Source: Rhodospirillaceae bacterium (GTDB lineage: Bacteria; Pseudomonadota; Alphaproteobacteria; UBA6615). From it: a stretch of DNA of 51,310 nucleotides. The stretch lies in NCBI GenBank assembly GCA_018667335.1, contig JABIVD010000030.1:1-51310 (forward strand), read 5' to 3'. A program made the translations under genes and the position numbers. Below are positions 8,148-15,795 of this stretch, piece by piece. Position 1 is the first letter of the stretch; each line of letters begins with the position of its first letter. The notes under the pieces were generated by a model, which searched no databases, was not told the DNA's origin, and was given only the letters and a program-made list of their open reading frames with translations.

Positions 8148-9110
8148 ATGACGGTCCGTTCGGAAATTCCGGTTATCGATGTCTCTGCCGTCGTGAATGA
8201 TGATTCGGCGGGGATCGACGATCTCGCGCGCCAGATGGGCGAGGCCTGCCGCCGGATTGGTTTCTTCTGTGTGACCGGGCACGGCATCGATCCCGCCGTG
8301 CTGCGACGTAGTTTCGAAATGTCACAGGCGTTCTTCGCGCTGCCGCTCGAACGGAAGATGGCGGTCACGATGACGAAGTCGCCGAACAATCTGGGCTACA
8401 TGCCCTTCGCGGGCGAAACTCTTGATCCGGACAAGCCCGGCGATCTCAAGGAGACCTACAATCTCGGCCTCGACCTGGCGGCCGATGATCCGGAGATACT
8501 GGCCGGGAAGCCCTTTCGTGGGGTGAACCAATGGCCCGACTTGCCGGATTTCCGTGCGGCGATGCTGGCCTACTACAACGCCGTCTGGACGCTTGGCCGG
8601 CAGCTGCATTTCGCCTTCAGCCGCGACCTGGGCCTCGCCGACGAATTTTTCGAAGATAAACTCGACCGCCCGCTCGGCTACCTGCGCCTGCTTCATTACC
8701 CCGCGAATGCGCAGCCAACGGTCGCGGGCCAGACGGGAGCGGGCGAGCACACCGACTATGGCAACATCACACTCTTGTTGCCGGATGCCACACCCGGCCT
8801 CGAGGTGCGCACCCGCGAGGGTGACTGGATCGAACCGCCCGCCGTGCCCGACGCGTTCGTCTGCAACATCGGCGACTGCCTGATGCGCTGGACGAACGAC
8901 ATCTATGTCTCCACGCCCCACCGGGTTCGCGTGCCCGAGCAGGAGCGCTACTCCATCGCGTTCTTCCTCGACCCCAATCCGGATGCCGACGTGACGGTCC
9001 TGCCGGCCTGCGTCAGTGACGAAAGGCCGGCAAAATATCCGCCGACGACCGGCGCAACGTATTTGGCGGAGCGACTCACCGCGACGCAGGAATTCCGCCG
9101 CGACATGTGA
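8148..9110 (+). CDS. 2OG-Fe(II) oxygenase, isopenicillin N synthase-like
   Basis: A 320-residue enzyme with the DIOX_N N-terminal domain (VIDVSAVVND, RIGFFCVTGHGID) and the double-stranded beta-helix core. The iron ligands are H201 and D203 (GEHTDYG) and H258 (STPHRV). R267-x-S269 is the 2-oxoglutarate anchor. The family hydroxylates, desaturates or cyclises small molecules. Ribosome site GAAAGGGG precedes the ATG at 8148. It is the third gene of the operon that begins at 6517 and is followed by a weak terminator-like hairpin. The substrate cannot be deduced. Confidence 0.9.
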   Translation: MTVRSEIPVIDVSAVVNDDSAGIDDLARQMGEACRRIGFFCVTGHGIDPAVLRRSFEMSQAFFALPLERKMAVTMTKSPNNLGYMPFAGETLDPDKPGDLKETYNLGLDLAADDPEILAGKPFRGVNQWPDLPDFRAAMLAYYNAVWTLGRQLHFAFSRDLGLADEFFEDKLDRPLGYLRLLHYPANAQPTVAGQTGAGEHTDYGNITLLLPDATPGLEVRTREGDWIEPPAVPDAFVCNIGDCLMRWTNDIYVSTPHRVRVPEQERYSIAFFLDPNPDADVTVLPACVSDERPAKYPPTTGATYLAERLTATQEFRRDM

Positions 9111-9145
9111 GCGTTCATTGGGCCAGGCTCATAGAATCGATTTCG

Positions 9146-9169
9146 GCCGACGCAACGGCTTCCTTTTTT
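9146..9169 (+). terminator. Weak rho-independent terminator after the first oxygenase gene
   Basis: GCCG at 9146-9149 pairs with CGGC at 9156-9159 across a 6-base loop, with one further G-T pair outside. A T-rich tract (TCCTTTTTTG) follows. The stem is short, so termination may be partial. If functional it separates the operon ending at 9110 from the two oxygenases starting at 9291. Confidence 0.35.
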
Positions 9170-9179
9170 GTCGTGCAGG

Positions 9180-9193
9180 TTGATCCACATCAA
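9180..9193. promoter_or_regulatory. FNR/FixK/CRP-like box upstream of the tandem oxygenases
   Basis: TTGATCCACATCAA matches the FNR/FixK consensus TTGAT-N4-ATCAA perfectly. It lies 97 bases before the GTG of the next gene, leaving room for a class II promoter and a leader of about 60 bases. It falls in the 180-base intergenic region just after a weak terminator. The match is seen in the sequence. Oxygen- or redox-dependent control is inferred. Confidence 0.6.
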
Positions 9194-9290
9194 GACGTTA
9201 CAAGGCGGGATGCGCACTCTCTTTCGATAGACAGGCAGCGGTCTGGCTGGCGATCGGGATTCGATCGACGGGGGCCGGCTGGGAACGAGT

Positions 9291-9908
9291 GTGATTGATT
9301 TTGCCGCCATCGCCCGCGCAGAAGTGGCGCGCGAGCCATTTCAGTTTTTCGCCGCACCCGAGGTGCTGAAGGCAGCGGATTTGGCGGCGATTGCGGCGGA
9401 TTTCCCCGATATCCGCAAGCCCGGTGTGTATCCACTTTCGGCGCTGACCTATGGACCGGCCTTCGCCCGGCTGGTTGATGACATCCGCAGCCGGGAGATG
9501 GAAGACGTCATGGCCGAGATGTATGGCGTCGATCTCTCCGACAAACCTCTGATGATTACAGTGCGCGGCCAGGCACAGGAAAAAGATGGCCGCATTCATA
9601 CCGATACGGAGGCCAAATTCGTGACCTGTCTGCTGTATCTCAATGAGACATGGGATCAGGGCGAGGGGCGCTTGCGCTTGCTGCGCCGCCCGGATGACCT
9701 GAGTGACTATGTTGCGGAAATCCCGCCCGACGGCGGGGTTCTGGCCTCGTTTCTGCGTGCCGATAACTCCTGGCACGGACACGAGCCCGTTAAGGGGCAG
9801 CGGCGTTACGTGATGTTCAACTGGATGACCTCGTCAGACGCGCTGGAGCGCGAACTCGGACGCCACCGGTTCTCGGCAACGGTCAAAAAGCTCAATCCGT
9901 TTGCGTAA
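9291..9908 (+). CDS. 2OG-Fe(II) oxygenase (prolyl-hydroxylase-like), first of a tandem pair
   Basis: A 205-residue protein with the minimal iron and 2-oxoglutarate site: H103-x-D105 (GRIHTDTEAKF), H162 (DNSWHGHEP) and R171 or R172 (GQRRYVMFNW). The overall organisation matches small 2OG-Fe(II) oxygenases often found near glycan or secondary-metabolite genes. The GTG start at 9291 is the only reasonable start before the conserved N-terminal region, and no strong ribosome site precedes it. It is followed after 21 bases by a second oxygenase of similar layout. It is preceded by an FNR/FixK-like box, notable because the enzyme would need oxygen. Confidence 0.82.
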   Translation: MIDFAAIARAEVAREPFQFFAAPEVLKAADLAAIAADFPDIRKPGVYPLSALTYGPAFARLVDDIRSREMEDVMAEMYGVDLSDKPLMITVRGQAQEKDGRIHTDTEAKFVTCLLYLNETWDQGEGRLRLLRRPDDLSDYVAEIPPDGGVLASFLRADNSWHGHEPVKGQRRYVMFNWMTSSDALERELGRHRFSATVKKLNPFA

Positions 9909-9929
9909 GGACGGAAACAAAGGAAGCAG

Positions 9930-10607
9930 ATGATGGGGCAGCCCTCGCAGACGATTTCGGTGAACGCTCCGTCGGAAACCTCCGTGGCCGGCTCGTTCCT
10001 GGCATGCCTGCAACGCGCCGCACACGAAACATCACCCTACGACCACTGGCTCCTCGATGGCACGCTGCCCGACGGCTGTTGCGACGACATCCTCGCGCTA
10101 CCGTTCCCGCCGCCGGTGGACACCGTTTTCGACGGCCGGCGCGAGAGCAACAACAGCCTGCGGGTCTACTTCACGCCCGAAAACCAGCAAAAATACGCTG
10201 TCTGCCGCCGTGTTGTTGCGGGCTTCGAGGACCCGGGGGTGAGAAAGACCATAGAGGAAGTCACCGGCACCGATCTTTCCGATGGTCTGTTGCGGATCGA
10301 ATTCTGCCAGGACACCGCAGGCTTCTGGCTCGAGCCCCACACGGATATCTCGGTGAAGAAGTTCACCATGCTGGTTTATCTGGCGGACGACCCGGGCCTG
10401 GCAAATGCCGGCACCGACATTCTCGAAGGCCCGCCCGATCACAAGTATGTCGGATCGGCGCCCTATGGAATGAACAAGGGGGTGATTTTCATCCCCGGCG
10501 AAAACACCTGGCATGGCGTCGGCCATCACCCGGTCTCCGGCACCCGCAAATCGATCATCATCAACTACGTAACGCCGGACTGGCGCGGTACGGCTGAACT
10601 CGCCTGA
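9930..10607 (+). CDS. 2OG-Fe(II) oxygenase, second of a tandem pair
   Basis: A 225-residue oxygenase. Ligands visible are H137-x-D139 (LEPHTDISVKKF), H195 (GENTWHGVGHH) and R206 (GTRKSIIINYV). Its spacing and the NTWHG motif parallel the NSWHG motif of the preceding protein, which indicates related folds and possibly an old duplication. Start at ATG 9930 or 9933; AGGAAG lies just upstream. The gene ends one base before the convergent acyl-CoA dehydrogenase-like gene. Substrate unknown. The DGRRESNNSLRVYF region before the core is typical of the longer members of this group. Confidence 0.82.
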   Translation: MMGQPSQTISVNAPSETSVAGSFLACLQRAAHETSPYDHWLLDGTLPDGCCDDILALPFPPPVDTVFDGRRESNNSLRVYFTPENQQKYAVCRRVVAGFEDPGVRKTIEEVTGTDLSDGLLRIEFCQDTAGFWLEPHTDISVKKFTMLVYLADDPGLANAGTDILEGPPDHKYVGSAPYGMNKGVIFIPGENTWHGVGHHPVSGTRKSIIINYVTPDWRGTAELA

Positions 10608-10608
10608 A

Positions 10609-11829
10609 CTAGCCCAGATTTTCGCTCAGAAGCGGCGATGTCTCCCGTTTGAAACCTGCCAGCGCCTCGGCGATGCGGTAGCGGGTCGGGAAGGGGAACG
10701 AAATGTGCTTCTGTACCAATGCATCGCGCACATATTTCTCGATCGGCATACCCTGGATGACGCCCATGCCACCGAAAAGTTCCATGGCCTGTTCGGTGAT
10801 GCGCTGGACCGCTGTGCCGGTGAAAGCCGTCGCCATCATCTCGTAGGGCTGCCAATCGGCGCTCCCATCGGCGAAGGCCTCCGGGTTGTCCTTGGCCCAT
10901 GCCGCAGTCCAGATCAGCCGCCGCGCGGCCTCGAGGTTTGTGGCCATGTCGGCAAGGAACAACCCGACTGCCTGGTGCTCGATGATCGGTTTGCCCCCGG
11001 CGCGCCGTTCCTGGACGTATTTTATGGTTTCCTCGAGCGCCGCGCGGCCGAGGCCCAGCGTGATCGCGGCGATGGTCACATGTGTGCCCATGTCGGACCG
11101 TGGCGGGATCGCTGCGAGAATTCGGCCGGGCGGCACCCGGACGTCGTCGTAGAAGATCTCCGCGTTGTCGCCAATCTTCCGGCCGATCTTCGACATTGGG
11201 TGGCGCACCAGCCCCTCGGATTCTCCCTCGACAAGGAAGGCGCGCGGACCGTCTTTGGTCTGCGCCATGGTAACGATCAGCTTGGCGAGATAGCCGACGG
11301 TCTGGAAGTTCTTGGCGCCGTTGATTAGCCATGATCCGTCGGGCTGTTCGACCGCGCGGGTTCTGAATTCCGCGTCGGCTGGCGTCTCGGTGAAGTAGTC
11401 GAAACCGAGGTCAGTGTCGGGCTCATGGATGGCGACGGTGGTGAAATAGGTGTCGTCCTCGAGAAAGCGCGGGATGAAATATTCGCGCTGTTCGTCGGTC
11501 ATGCGTAATTCGAACCAGTCGCGCGCGCGCCGTGCCGTCAGCATGAAGTAGTAAGCCGTGCCGATGTCTCCCGCGGCCAGTTCTTCGGCGACGATGCAGG
11601 CGGTCAGATGATCGGACGCACCCGCACCACCATTCTCTTCCTGCAGCACGAAGGATCGAAAGCCGAGCTGCGAGCCCTTTTTCAGCACATCCCAGGGAAT
11701 ACGGTCTTCCCAGTTCGGCTTTGCGTCCAGTTCGAGGGCGATTGGCTTGATCTCGTTTTCGGCGAAGTCACGCGCCATCTGCTGGAACGCGCGCTGTTCC
11801 TCGTTCAGTCGGATATCGAACATGGTCAC
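10609..11829 (-). CDS. Acyl-CoA dehydrogenase family flavoprotein
   Basis: A 406-residue protein with the three ACAD domains: helical N-terminus (NEEQRAFQQMARDFAENEIK), central beta domain (GSWLINGAKNFQTVG) and C-terminal helices (AMELFGGMGVIQGMPIEKY). It would use FAD and pass electrons to ETF. In the segment where short- and medium-chain enzymes carry the catalytic Glu (YEGT after RDA), this protein reads RDALVQKHISFPF, with Ser in place of Glu. The substrate or chemistry may therefore differ. A GAGGAGTGACC tract precedes the ATG at 11829. It lies 9 bases after the dehalogenase-like gene and is probably cotranscribed with it. Confidence 0.85.
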   Translation of the reverse strand: MTMFDIRLNEEQRAFQQMARDFAENEIKPIALELDAKPNWEDRIPWDVLKKGSQLGFRSFVLQEENGGAGASDHLTACIVAEELAAGDIGTAYYFMLTARRARDWFELRMTDEQREYFIPRFLEDDTYFTTVAIHEPDTDLGFDYFTETPADAEFRTRAVEQPDGSWLINGAKNFQTVGYLAKLIVTMAQTKDGPRAFLVEGESEGLVRHPMSKIGRKIGDNAEIFYDDVRVPPGRILAAIPPRSDMGTHVTIAAITLGLGRAALEETIKYVQERRAGGKPIIEHQAVGLFLADMATNLEAARRLIWTAAWAKDNPEAFADGSADWQPYEMMATAFTGTAVQRITEQAMELFGGMGVIQGMPIEKYVRDALVQKHISFPFPTRYRIAEALAGFKRETSPLLSENLG

Positions 11830-11838
11830 TCCTCCTCG

Positions 11839-12825
11839 TTAGTCGTCCGCCCACCGCTTGGTGTCGTTCCAGCTTCGCTTGGGCTCGGTAAACTCGGTTG
11901 TTGGGTTGTTCATCTGGATGAACTGCTCAACCAGCGCAGACACGGTTTCCGGCGCATCTTCCTGGAGATAATGACCGACCCCGGGCAGCGAAATGAGCGG
12001 GCCGTTGGGCCAGAAGCTCTTGAAACGGAATTTCACCCAGTGCGGCGGCATTGCCCGGTCTTCCTCGCCGATGATGCACATGGCGGGGATGGTCTTGAGC
12101 ACGTTGATGTCGTGGGTCTCGGCCATCTCTTTGAAGAACCGGAATGTGTCCGGGTTGGCGATGGCGCGGGGGAATGCCAACGCCCCGCGGCAGGATTCTA
12201 CGGTTGGGAAGGGGCCGGAGAAGGCGCGGACCCAGGTCTCGTCCACATGGTCGGTGTTCTCGAACCCGACACGCTTCATCACCGACAGGATGGTCGAACC
12301 GAGATGGGACAGGGTGGGCTCAAACTCATGGGTCTGGGTCCAGTTGAACCATTTGTGGTGTTCGGTCGGGAAGGTGGCGTCGATCGGCTCGTCGGACCAC
12401 GGCGCGTAGGTGTTGCAGATCGCCAGGCATTTGACGCGGTCGGGATGGCGCAGCGCGAAGCTGATGCCGATCGAGCCACCCCAGTCCTGCATCACGAAGG
12501 TGATGTTACGCACGTCCAGATCGAGCAGTAAGCGCTCTAGATTGTCGGCGTGATCGCGGATGGAATAGTCGCGGTCCTGCGGGGTCTCGCTTTTGCCGAA
12601 GCCCATATGGTCCGGCACGATGACCCGGCCGACCTTGCTCAACCGGGGAATAAAATTCCGATAGAGATAGCCCCAGGTCGGCTCGCCGTGGAGCGGGATG
12701 ATGACGTCGTCCGCGCCCTCGGGTGCGTTGTTCACATCGACATAGTGCTGGCGAAAGCCATTGCCCTCGAAGAAATGCGGCTCAAACGGCCAGGTGCCGT
12801 CGAATGTCTCGTCTGCTGGTATCAT
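11839..12825 (-). CDS. Haloalkane dehalogenase-like alpha/beta hydrolase (DhlA-like, HLD-I)
   Basis: About 328 residues from the ATG at 12825. LHGEPTWGYLYRNF (residues 45-58) is the haloalkane dehalogenase oxyanion-hole motif. D114-W115 in VMQDWGGSIG is the Asp nucleophile with its halide-binding Trp. D256 and H285 (PGVGHYLQED) complete the triad, with the spacing expected for the DhlA/HLD-I subfamily. These enzymes hydrolyse carbon-halogen bonds in the cytoplasm. The start is chosen for its GGTGGA ribosome site; a longer frame to 12897 lacks one. Fluoroacetate dehalogenases and epoxide hydrolases are relatives, but the HGEPTW motif favours haloalkane dehalogenase. Confidence 0.8.
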   Translation of the reverse strand: MIPADETFDGTWPFEPHFFEGNGFRQHYVDVNNAPEGADDVIIPLHGEPTWGYLYRNFIPRLSKVGRVIVPDHMGFGKSETPQDRDYSIRDHADNLERLLLDLDVRNITFVMQDWGGSIGISFALRHPDRVKCLAICNTYAPWSDEPIDATFPTEHHKWFNWTQTHEFEPTLSHLGSTILSVMKRVGFENTDHVDETWVRAFSGPFPTVESCRGALAFPRAIANPDTFRFFKEMAETHDINVLKTIPAMCIIGEEDRAMPPHWVKFRFKSFWPNGPLISLPGVGHYLQEDAPETVSALVEQFIQMNNPTTEFTEPKRSWNDTKRWADD

Positions 12826-12891
12826 GTGTCCACCGGGGTTCAGTTGAGCGTAACGATCGCCGGAACCGGGTCTCCATCGATCATTTGAACG

Positions 12892-12954
12892 TCTCATTTG
12901 GTGAGATTATTCGAGGCGCCGATACCCGCCTGACAACGGTAGCCTGACAACGGT
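12892..12954. repeat. Palindrome and tandem 13-base repeat in a divergent promoter region
   Basis: GCCTGACAACGGT occurs twice, at 12928-12940 and 12942-12954, separated by one base. Just upstream TCTCA (12892-12896) and TGAGA (12902-12906) form an inverted repeat. The region lies between the divergent dehalogenase and amidohydrolase genes, where an activator or repressor could bind. No local regulator is assigned. Confidence 0.4.
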
Positions 12955-13018
12955 CTTGCAAACGCCTATTTTCGAGCTGTAACGCAATTGCCTGTTCTCA
13001 AACCGGAGCCACCACGCG

Positions 13019-14002
13019 ATGCCCACGATTGATATTCACACCCACATGTTCGGCGACGGCTGGCTCGACATGATCAAAAAACATGGTGCGCCCGCCTACG
13101 AGATCGCGGACATGGAAGACCGCCGCAACTATCTGGTTGAATACGGCACCCCGGCCTGCGCGCTGGAGGTCGAGGCGTTCGACTATGACAAGCGGGTCGA
13201 GATGATGGACCGGTTGGGCATCGATATCTCCATCGTCTCGCTGACCTCGCCGAACGTGCATTTCGGCGACGAGGCGATCAGCGTCGCGACGGCGCGCCTG
13301 GCCAACGACGAGATGGCGGCCGGGCAGACGGCCTATCCCGATCGCATTCGCTGGTTTGCCTCCCTGCCGTGGGAGTATCCCGACGCGGCGCTCGCCGAAC
13401 TCGACCGGTGCATCGCATTGGGGGCGGTGGGGGTCATGTGCGTGGCCCATATCGGTACCCGCCATTTGATCGATCCGCTGTTCGCACCCGTCTGGGAGGC
13501 GCTGCACAAGCGTGCATTCCCGGTGCTCATCCACCCGACGGCACCCCTGGGTGCCAAAGACGTCAATTATGGTCATGAGCGCATCCTCATGCCGGCGGCC
13601 GGGTTCATGTACGACACGACGATTGCGCTTGCGCGGATGGCCATCGACGGTTTCTTCGAGCGCTTTTCGGATATCAAGATGATCGCCAGCCACGGCGGCG
13701 GCTATATCCCGTTCGTCAACGGACGGGTCGACATGTTCTTCGGTGTCGAGACCCTGGCGAAGTTCGATATCCCGAAACTGCCCAGCGACTATTTCAGCCA
13801 GCTCTACTATGACGCCATTGTCTATGACCCGGCGGCGTTGCAGCTGGTGATTGATATCGCGGGCCCGGAAAGGGTGATGTTCGGCACCGATCTGCCGATG
13901 CCCGCGGATGTCCCCAAACTCTATGAGCTCGTGGATGGCCGTCCGGCCGGAGAGATCGCCGCGATCCGTGGTGACAACGCGGTGCGCGTGTTCGGCCTCT
14001 AG
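13019..14002 (+). CDS. Amidohydrolase family protein, ACMSD-like decarboxylase/hydrolase
   Basis: A 327-residue TIM-barrel protein of the amidohydrolase-2 group (ACMSD, gamma-resorcylate decarboxylase). Metal ligands visible are H7-x-H9 (IDIHTHMF), H172 (VLIHPTAP), H225 (IASHGGGYIPF) and D291 (MFGTDLPM). The family mostly performs non-oxidative decarboxylation or hydrolysis of aromatic or unsaturated acids. The ATG at 13019 is set by the conserved N-terminal metal motif; the upstream region is poor in purine-rich signals. A RidA-family gene follows 24 bases later, a common pairing in aromatic and amino-acid degradation loci because RidA removes reactive enamines. Confidence 0.85.
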   Translation: MPTIDIHTHMFGDGWLDMIKKHGAPAYEIADMEDRRNYLVEYGTPACALEVEAFDYDKRVEMMDRLGIDISIVSLTSPNVHFGDEAISVATARLANDEMAAGQTAYPDRIRWFASLPWEYPDAALAELDRCIALGAVGVMCVAHIGTRHLIDPLFAPVWEALHKRAFPVLIHPTAPLGAKDVNYGHERILMPAAGFMYDTTIALARMAIDGFFERFSDIKMIASHGGGYIPFVNGRVDMFFGVETLAKFDIPKLPSDYFSQLYYDAIVYDPAALQLVIDIAGPERVMFGTDLPMPADVPKLYELVDGRPAGEIAAIRGDNAVRVFGL

Positions 14003-14026
14003 AACGTCACGACCGGGAGCAAATCC

Positions 14027-14431
14027 ATGACCGAACGTGAATCCTCTGTGCGCTATCTCGCACCCGCAGGCGCGATCAAGCCAACGGGCACCTGGTCGCT
14101 GGCGAGCCGCGCCGGCGATCATGTTTTTGTGGCCGGGATGCGCGGCATCGATCCGGCGACGAACGAACTGGTCAAGGGAGATGAGAACCGGATCCGCCAG
14201 GCATTCGAGAATATGGCGCATATCGCGGCATCGGAAGGTGCCGGTCTTGGTGATGCGGTCCGGCTCACCGTCTATGTCACCGACATGGACCGTTACCGGC
14301 CGATCGTGAACAAGGTCCAGGAGGAAATCTGGGCCGGCGGGCCTTATCCGCCGCGCACGATCCTCGAGGTCTCGGCGCTTAACCAGGACGATATATTCGA
14401 GGTTGAGGGCACGTTCTACGCCCCTGTTTGA
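14027..14431 (+). CDS. RidA family reactive enamine/imine deaminase
   Basis: A 134-residue single-domain RidA/YjgF protein. The substrate-binding arginine R110 is seen in GGPYPPRTILEVSAL, and the characteristic ending is DDIFEVEGTFYAPV. GGGAGC precedes the ATG at 14027. It is probably cotranscribed with the ACMSD-like gene and may hydrolyse an enamine or imine intermediate or act as a pathway isomerase. The last 16 bases overlap the convergent MFS transporter gene. Confidence 0.88.
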   Translation: MTERESSVRYLAPAGAIKPTGTWSLASRAGDHVFVAGMRGIDPATNELVKGDENRIRQAFENMAHIAASEGAGLGDAVRLTVYVTDMDRYRPIVNKVQEEIWAGGPYPPRTILEVSALNQDDIFEVEGTFYAPV

Positions 14432-15636
14432 CCGCGACGCTTGAACACGAAGACAAGCAGCAGCGCGGTCATCAGGCTGAGCGCTGTCGTCATCATTTGT
14501 GCGATCCCGAACGGCAGCGTTGTTTCATGCGCAACGCTGGCGACGGTGAAGGTGATCAGAAACGCCCAGCCCATATGAATGAACCCGCTGAGCGCCGAGG
14601 CGGCGCCGGCGTAGGAGGGTGACACCGTATTGAGCGCTTGTGCGTAGCAGCATGCGAGCACCAGCCCGGTTCCAAGATTGGATATGGCGAACGCGCCGAG
14701 CACGTGCAGCGGTGTGATGTCGCCCGCACCGAGGCCGAGCCCGAACGCCAACTGCAGCAGCCCGCCCCCGGCGCTGGCGAACCCGCCAATCAGGACGATG
14801 TTGTCGATCGGTACCCACAGGGTCAGGCGGCCGGCGAGGAAACTGCCGACCATGTAGATCAAAGGCATCAGCATGACGCAGAGGCCGTATATCGCCGGCG
14901 ACATATCCATCTGCACGATCAGTATGATCGGCGAGGCGGCCAGGAAGGCCTGCATGGCCCCGCTCGCGAATGCGACGGTCAGGCTGTAGCCGACGAAGAC
15001 CGGATTTCCGAACAATCTGAGATAGGTCACGATCTGCTCGCCGAACCGTGCGGGGCGGCGTTGGTTGAGCGGAAGTGTTTCCTCGAGATACCGCAACACA
15101 CCGAACGCTGTGACCACGCTGATCAGGCTGGTGAAATAGAATGTGGCGCGCCAGTCGAACCATGAGACGAGTTGGCCGCCGATGAGTGGCGCGGCCGACG
15201 GGCCGACGGCCATCGCGATGGCAAGGGCACTCATCGCGCGCGCTGCGGCGGCGCCCTGAGCGGTGTCGCGGATGATCGCGCGGGCGACGACCATGGTCGC
15301 GCAGGCCCCGCTGGCCTGCAGCGCGCGCGCGGTCAGCAGCAGTTCGATGTCGGGTGCCAGGCCGGCGGCCAGGCTGGCCAGACTGAACAGCCCCAGCCCG
15401 CCGATGATCACCCGCCGGCGTCCGAACGCATCGGACATCGGGCCGACGACAAGCTGTGCGATCGCGAATGCGCCGAGATAGGCCGGTAGCATCATTTGCG
15501 CGGCCGAAAGGGACGTCTGCAAGTCGCTGGCGATACCCGGCAGGCCGGGCAGGAAGATCGTGGTGGCAAGCTGGCTCGCGAACATCATCGCGAACAAGAG
15601 AGGCATCGATGGCGCCCGGGGTCCGGCTCTGGTCAT
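14416..15636 (-). CDS. MFS transporter, Bcr/CflA-like drug efflux permease
   Basis: 406 residues with twelve predicted hydrophobic helices. The MFS motif A is VGPMSDAFGRRRVIIGG (about residues 63-79). LPGLPGIASDLQTSLSAAQM at the N-terminus matches the Bcr/CflA (DHA1) group, which exports bicyclomycin, chloramphenicol, sulfonamides or dipeptides by proton antiport. It has its own promoter region and converges with the RidA gene. The actual substrate is unknown. Confidence 0.87.
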   Translation of the reverse strand: MTRAGPRAPSMPLLFAMMFASQLATTIFLPGLPGIASDLQTSLSAAQMMLPAYLGAFAIAQLVVGPMSDAFGRRRVIIGGLGLFSLASLAAGLAPDIELLLTARALQASGACATMVVARAIIRDTAQGAAAARAMSALAIAMAVGPSAAPLIGGQLVSWFDWRATFYFTSLISVVTAFGVLRYLEETLPLNQRRPARFGEQIVTYLRLFGNPVFVGYSLTVAFASGAMQAFLAASPIILIVQMDMSPAIYGLCVMLMPLIYMVGSFLAGRLTLWVPIDNIVLIGGFASAGGGLLQLAFGLGLGAGDITPLHVLGAFAISNLGTGLVLACCYAQALNTVSPSYAGAASALSGFIHMGWAFLITFTVASVAHETTLPFGIAQMMTTALSLMTALLLVFVFKRRGQTGA

Positions 15637-15736
15637 GACGCCATCATCTGATTTGTCACGTGGCCTTCAAGGGGTGAATGCTGTGCAAAGTAGCCGGGAC
15701 GTTTCGCCCTGAACTGCGACCTGTGCTGGCATTACG

Positions 15737-15770
15737 GAAAGAAAAAGGGCGCCGGCTGCTGCCGACGCCC
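15737..15770 (-). terminator. Rho-independent terminator of the OmpA-family lipoprotein gene
   Basis: On the minus strand a GC-rich perfect-to-near-perfect stem (GGGCGTCGGC pairing with GCCGGCGCCC) closes an AGCA loop and is followed by TTTTTCTTTCC. It lies 26 bases beyond the OmpA-family stop codon at 15796, as expected for an intrinsic terminator. Confidence 0.85.
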
Positions 15771-15795
15771 CCTTCATATTCGGTATCAAAGTCGC

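Noticed and set aside
9107-9298. 63-codon ORF between the oxygenase genes
   Set aside because: It covers the terminator-like hairpin and FNR-like box and has no coding features; the region is better explained as regulatory.
12998-14221. Long minus-strand ORF opposite the ACMSD-like gene
   Set aside because: Antisense to a protein with all metal ligands in place.
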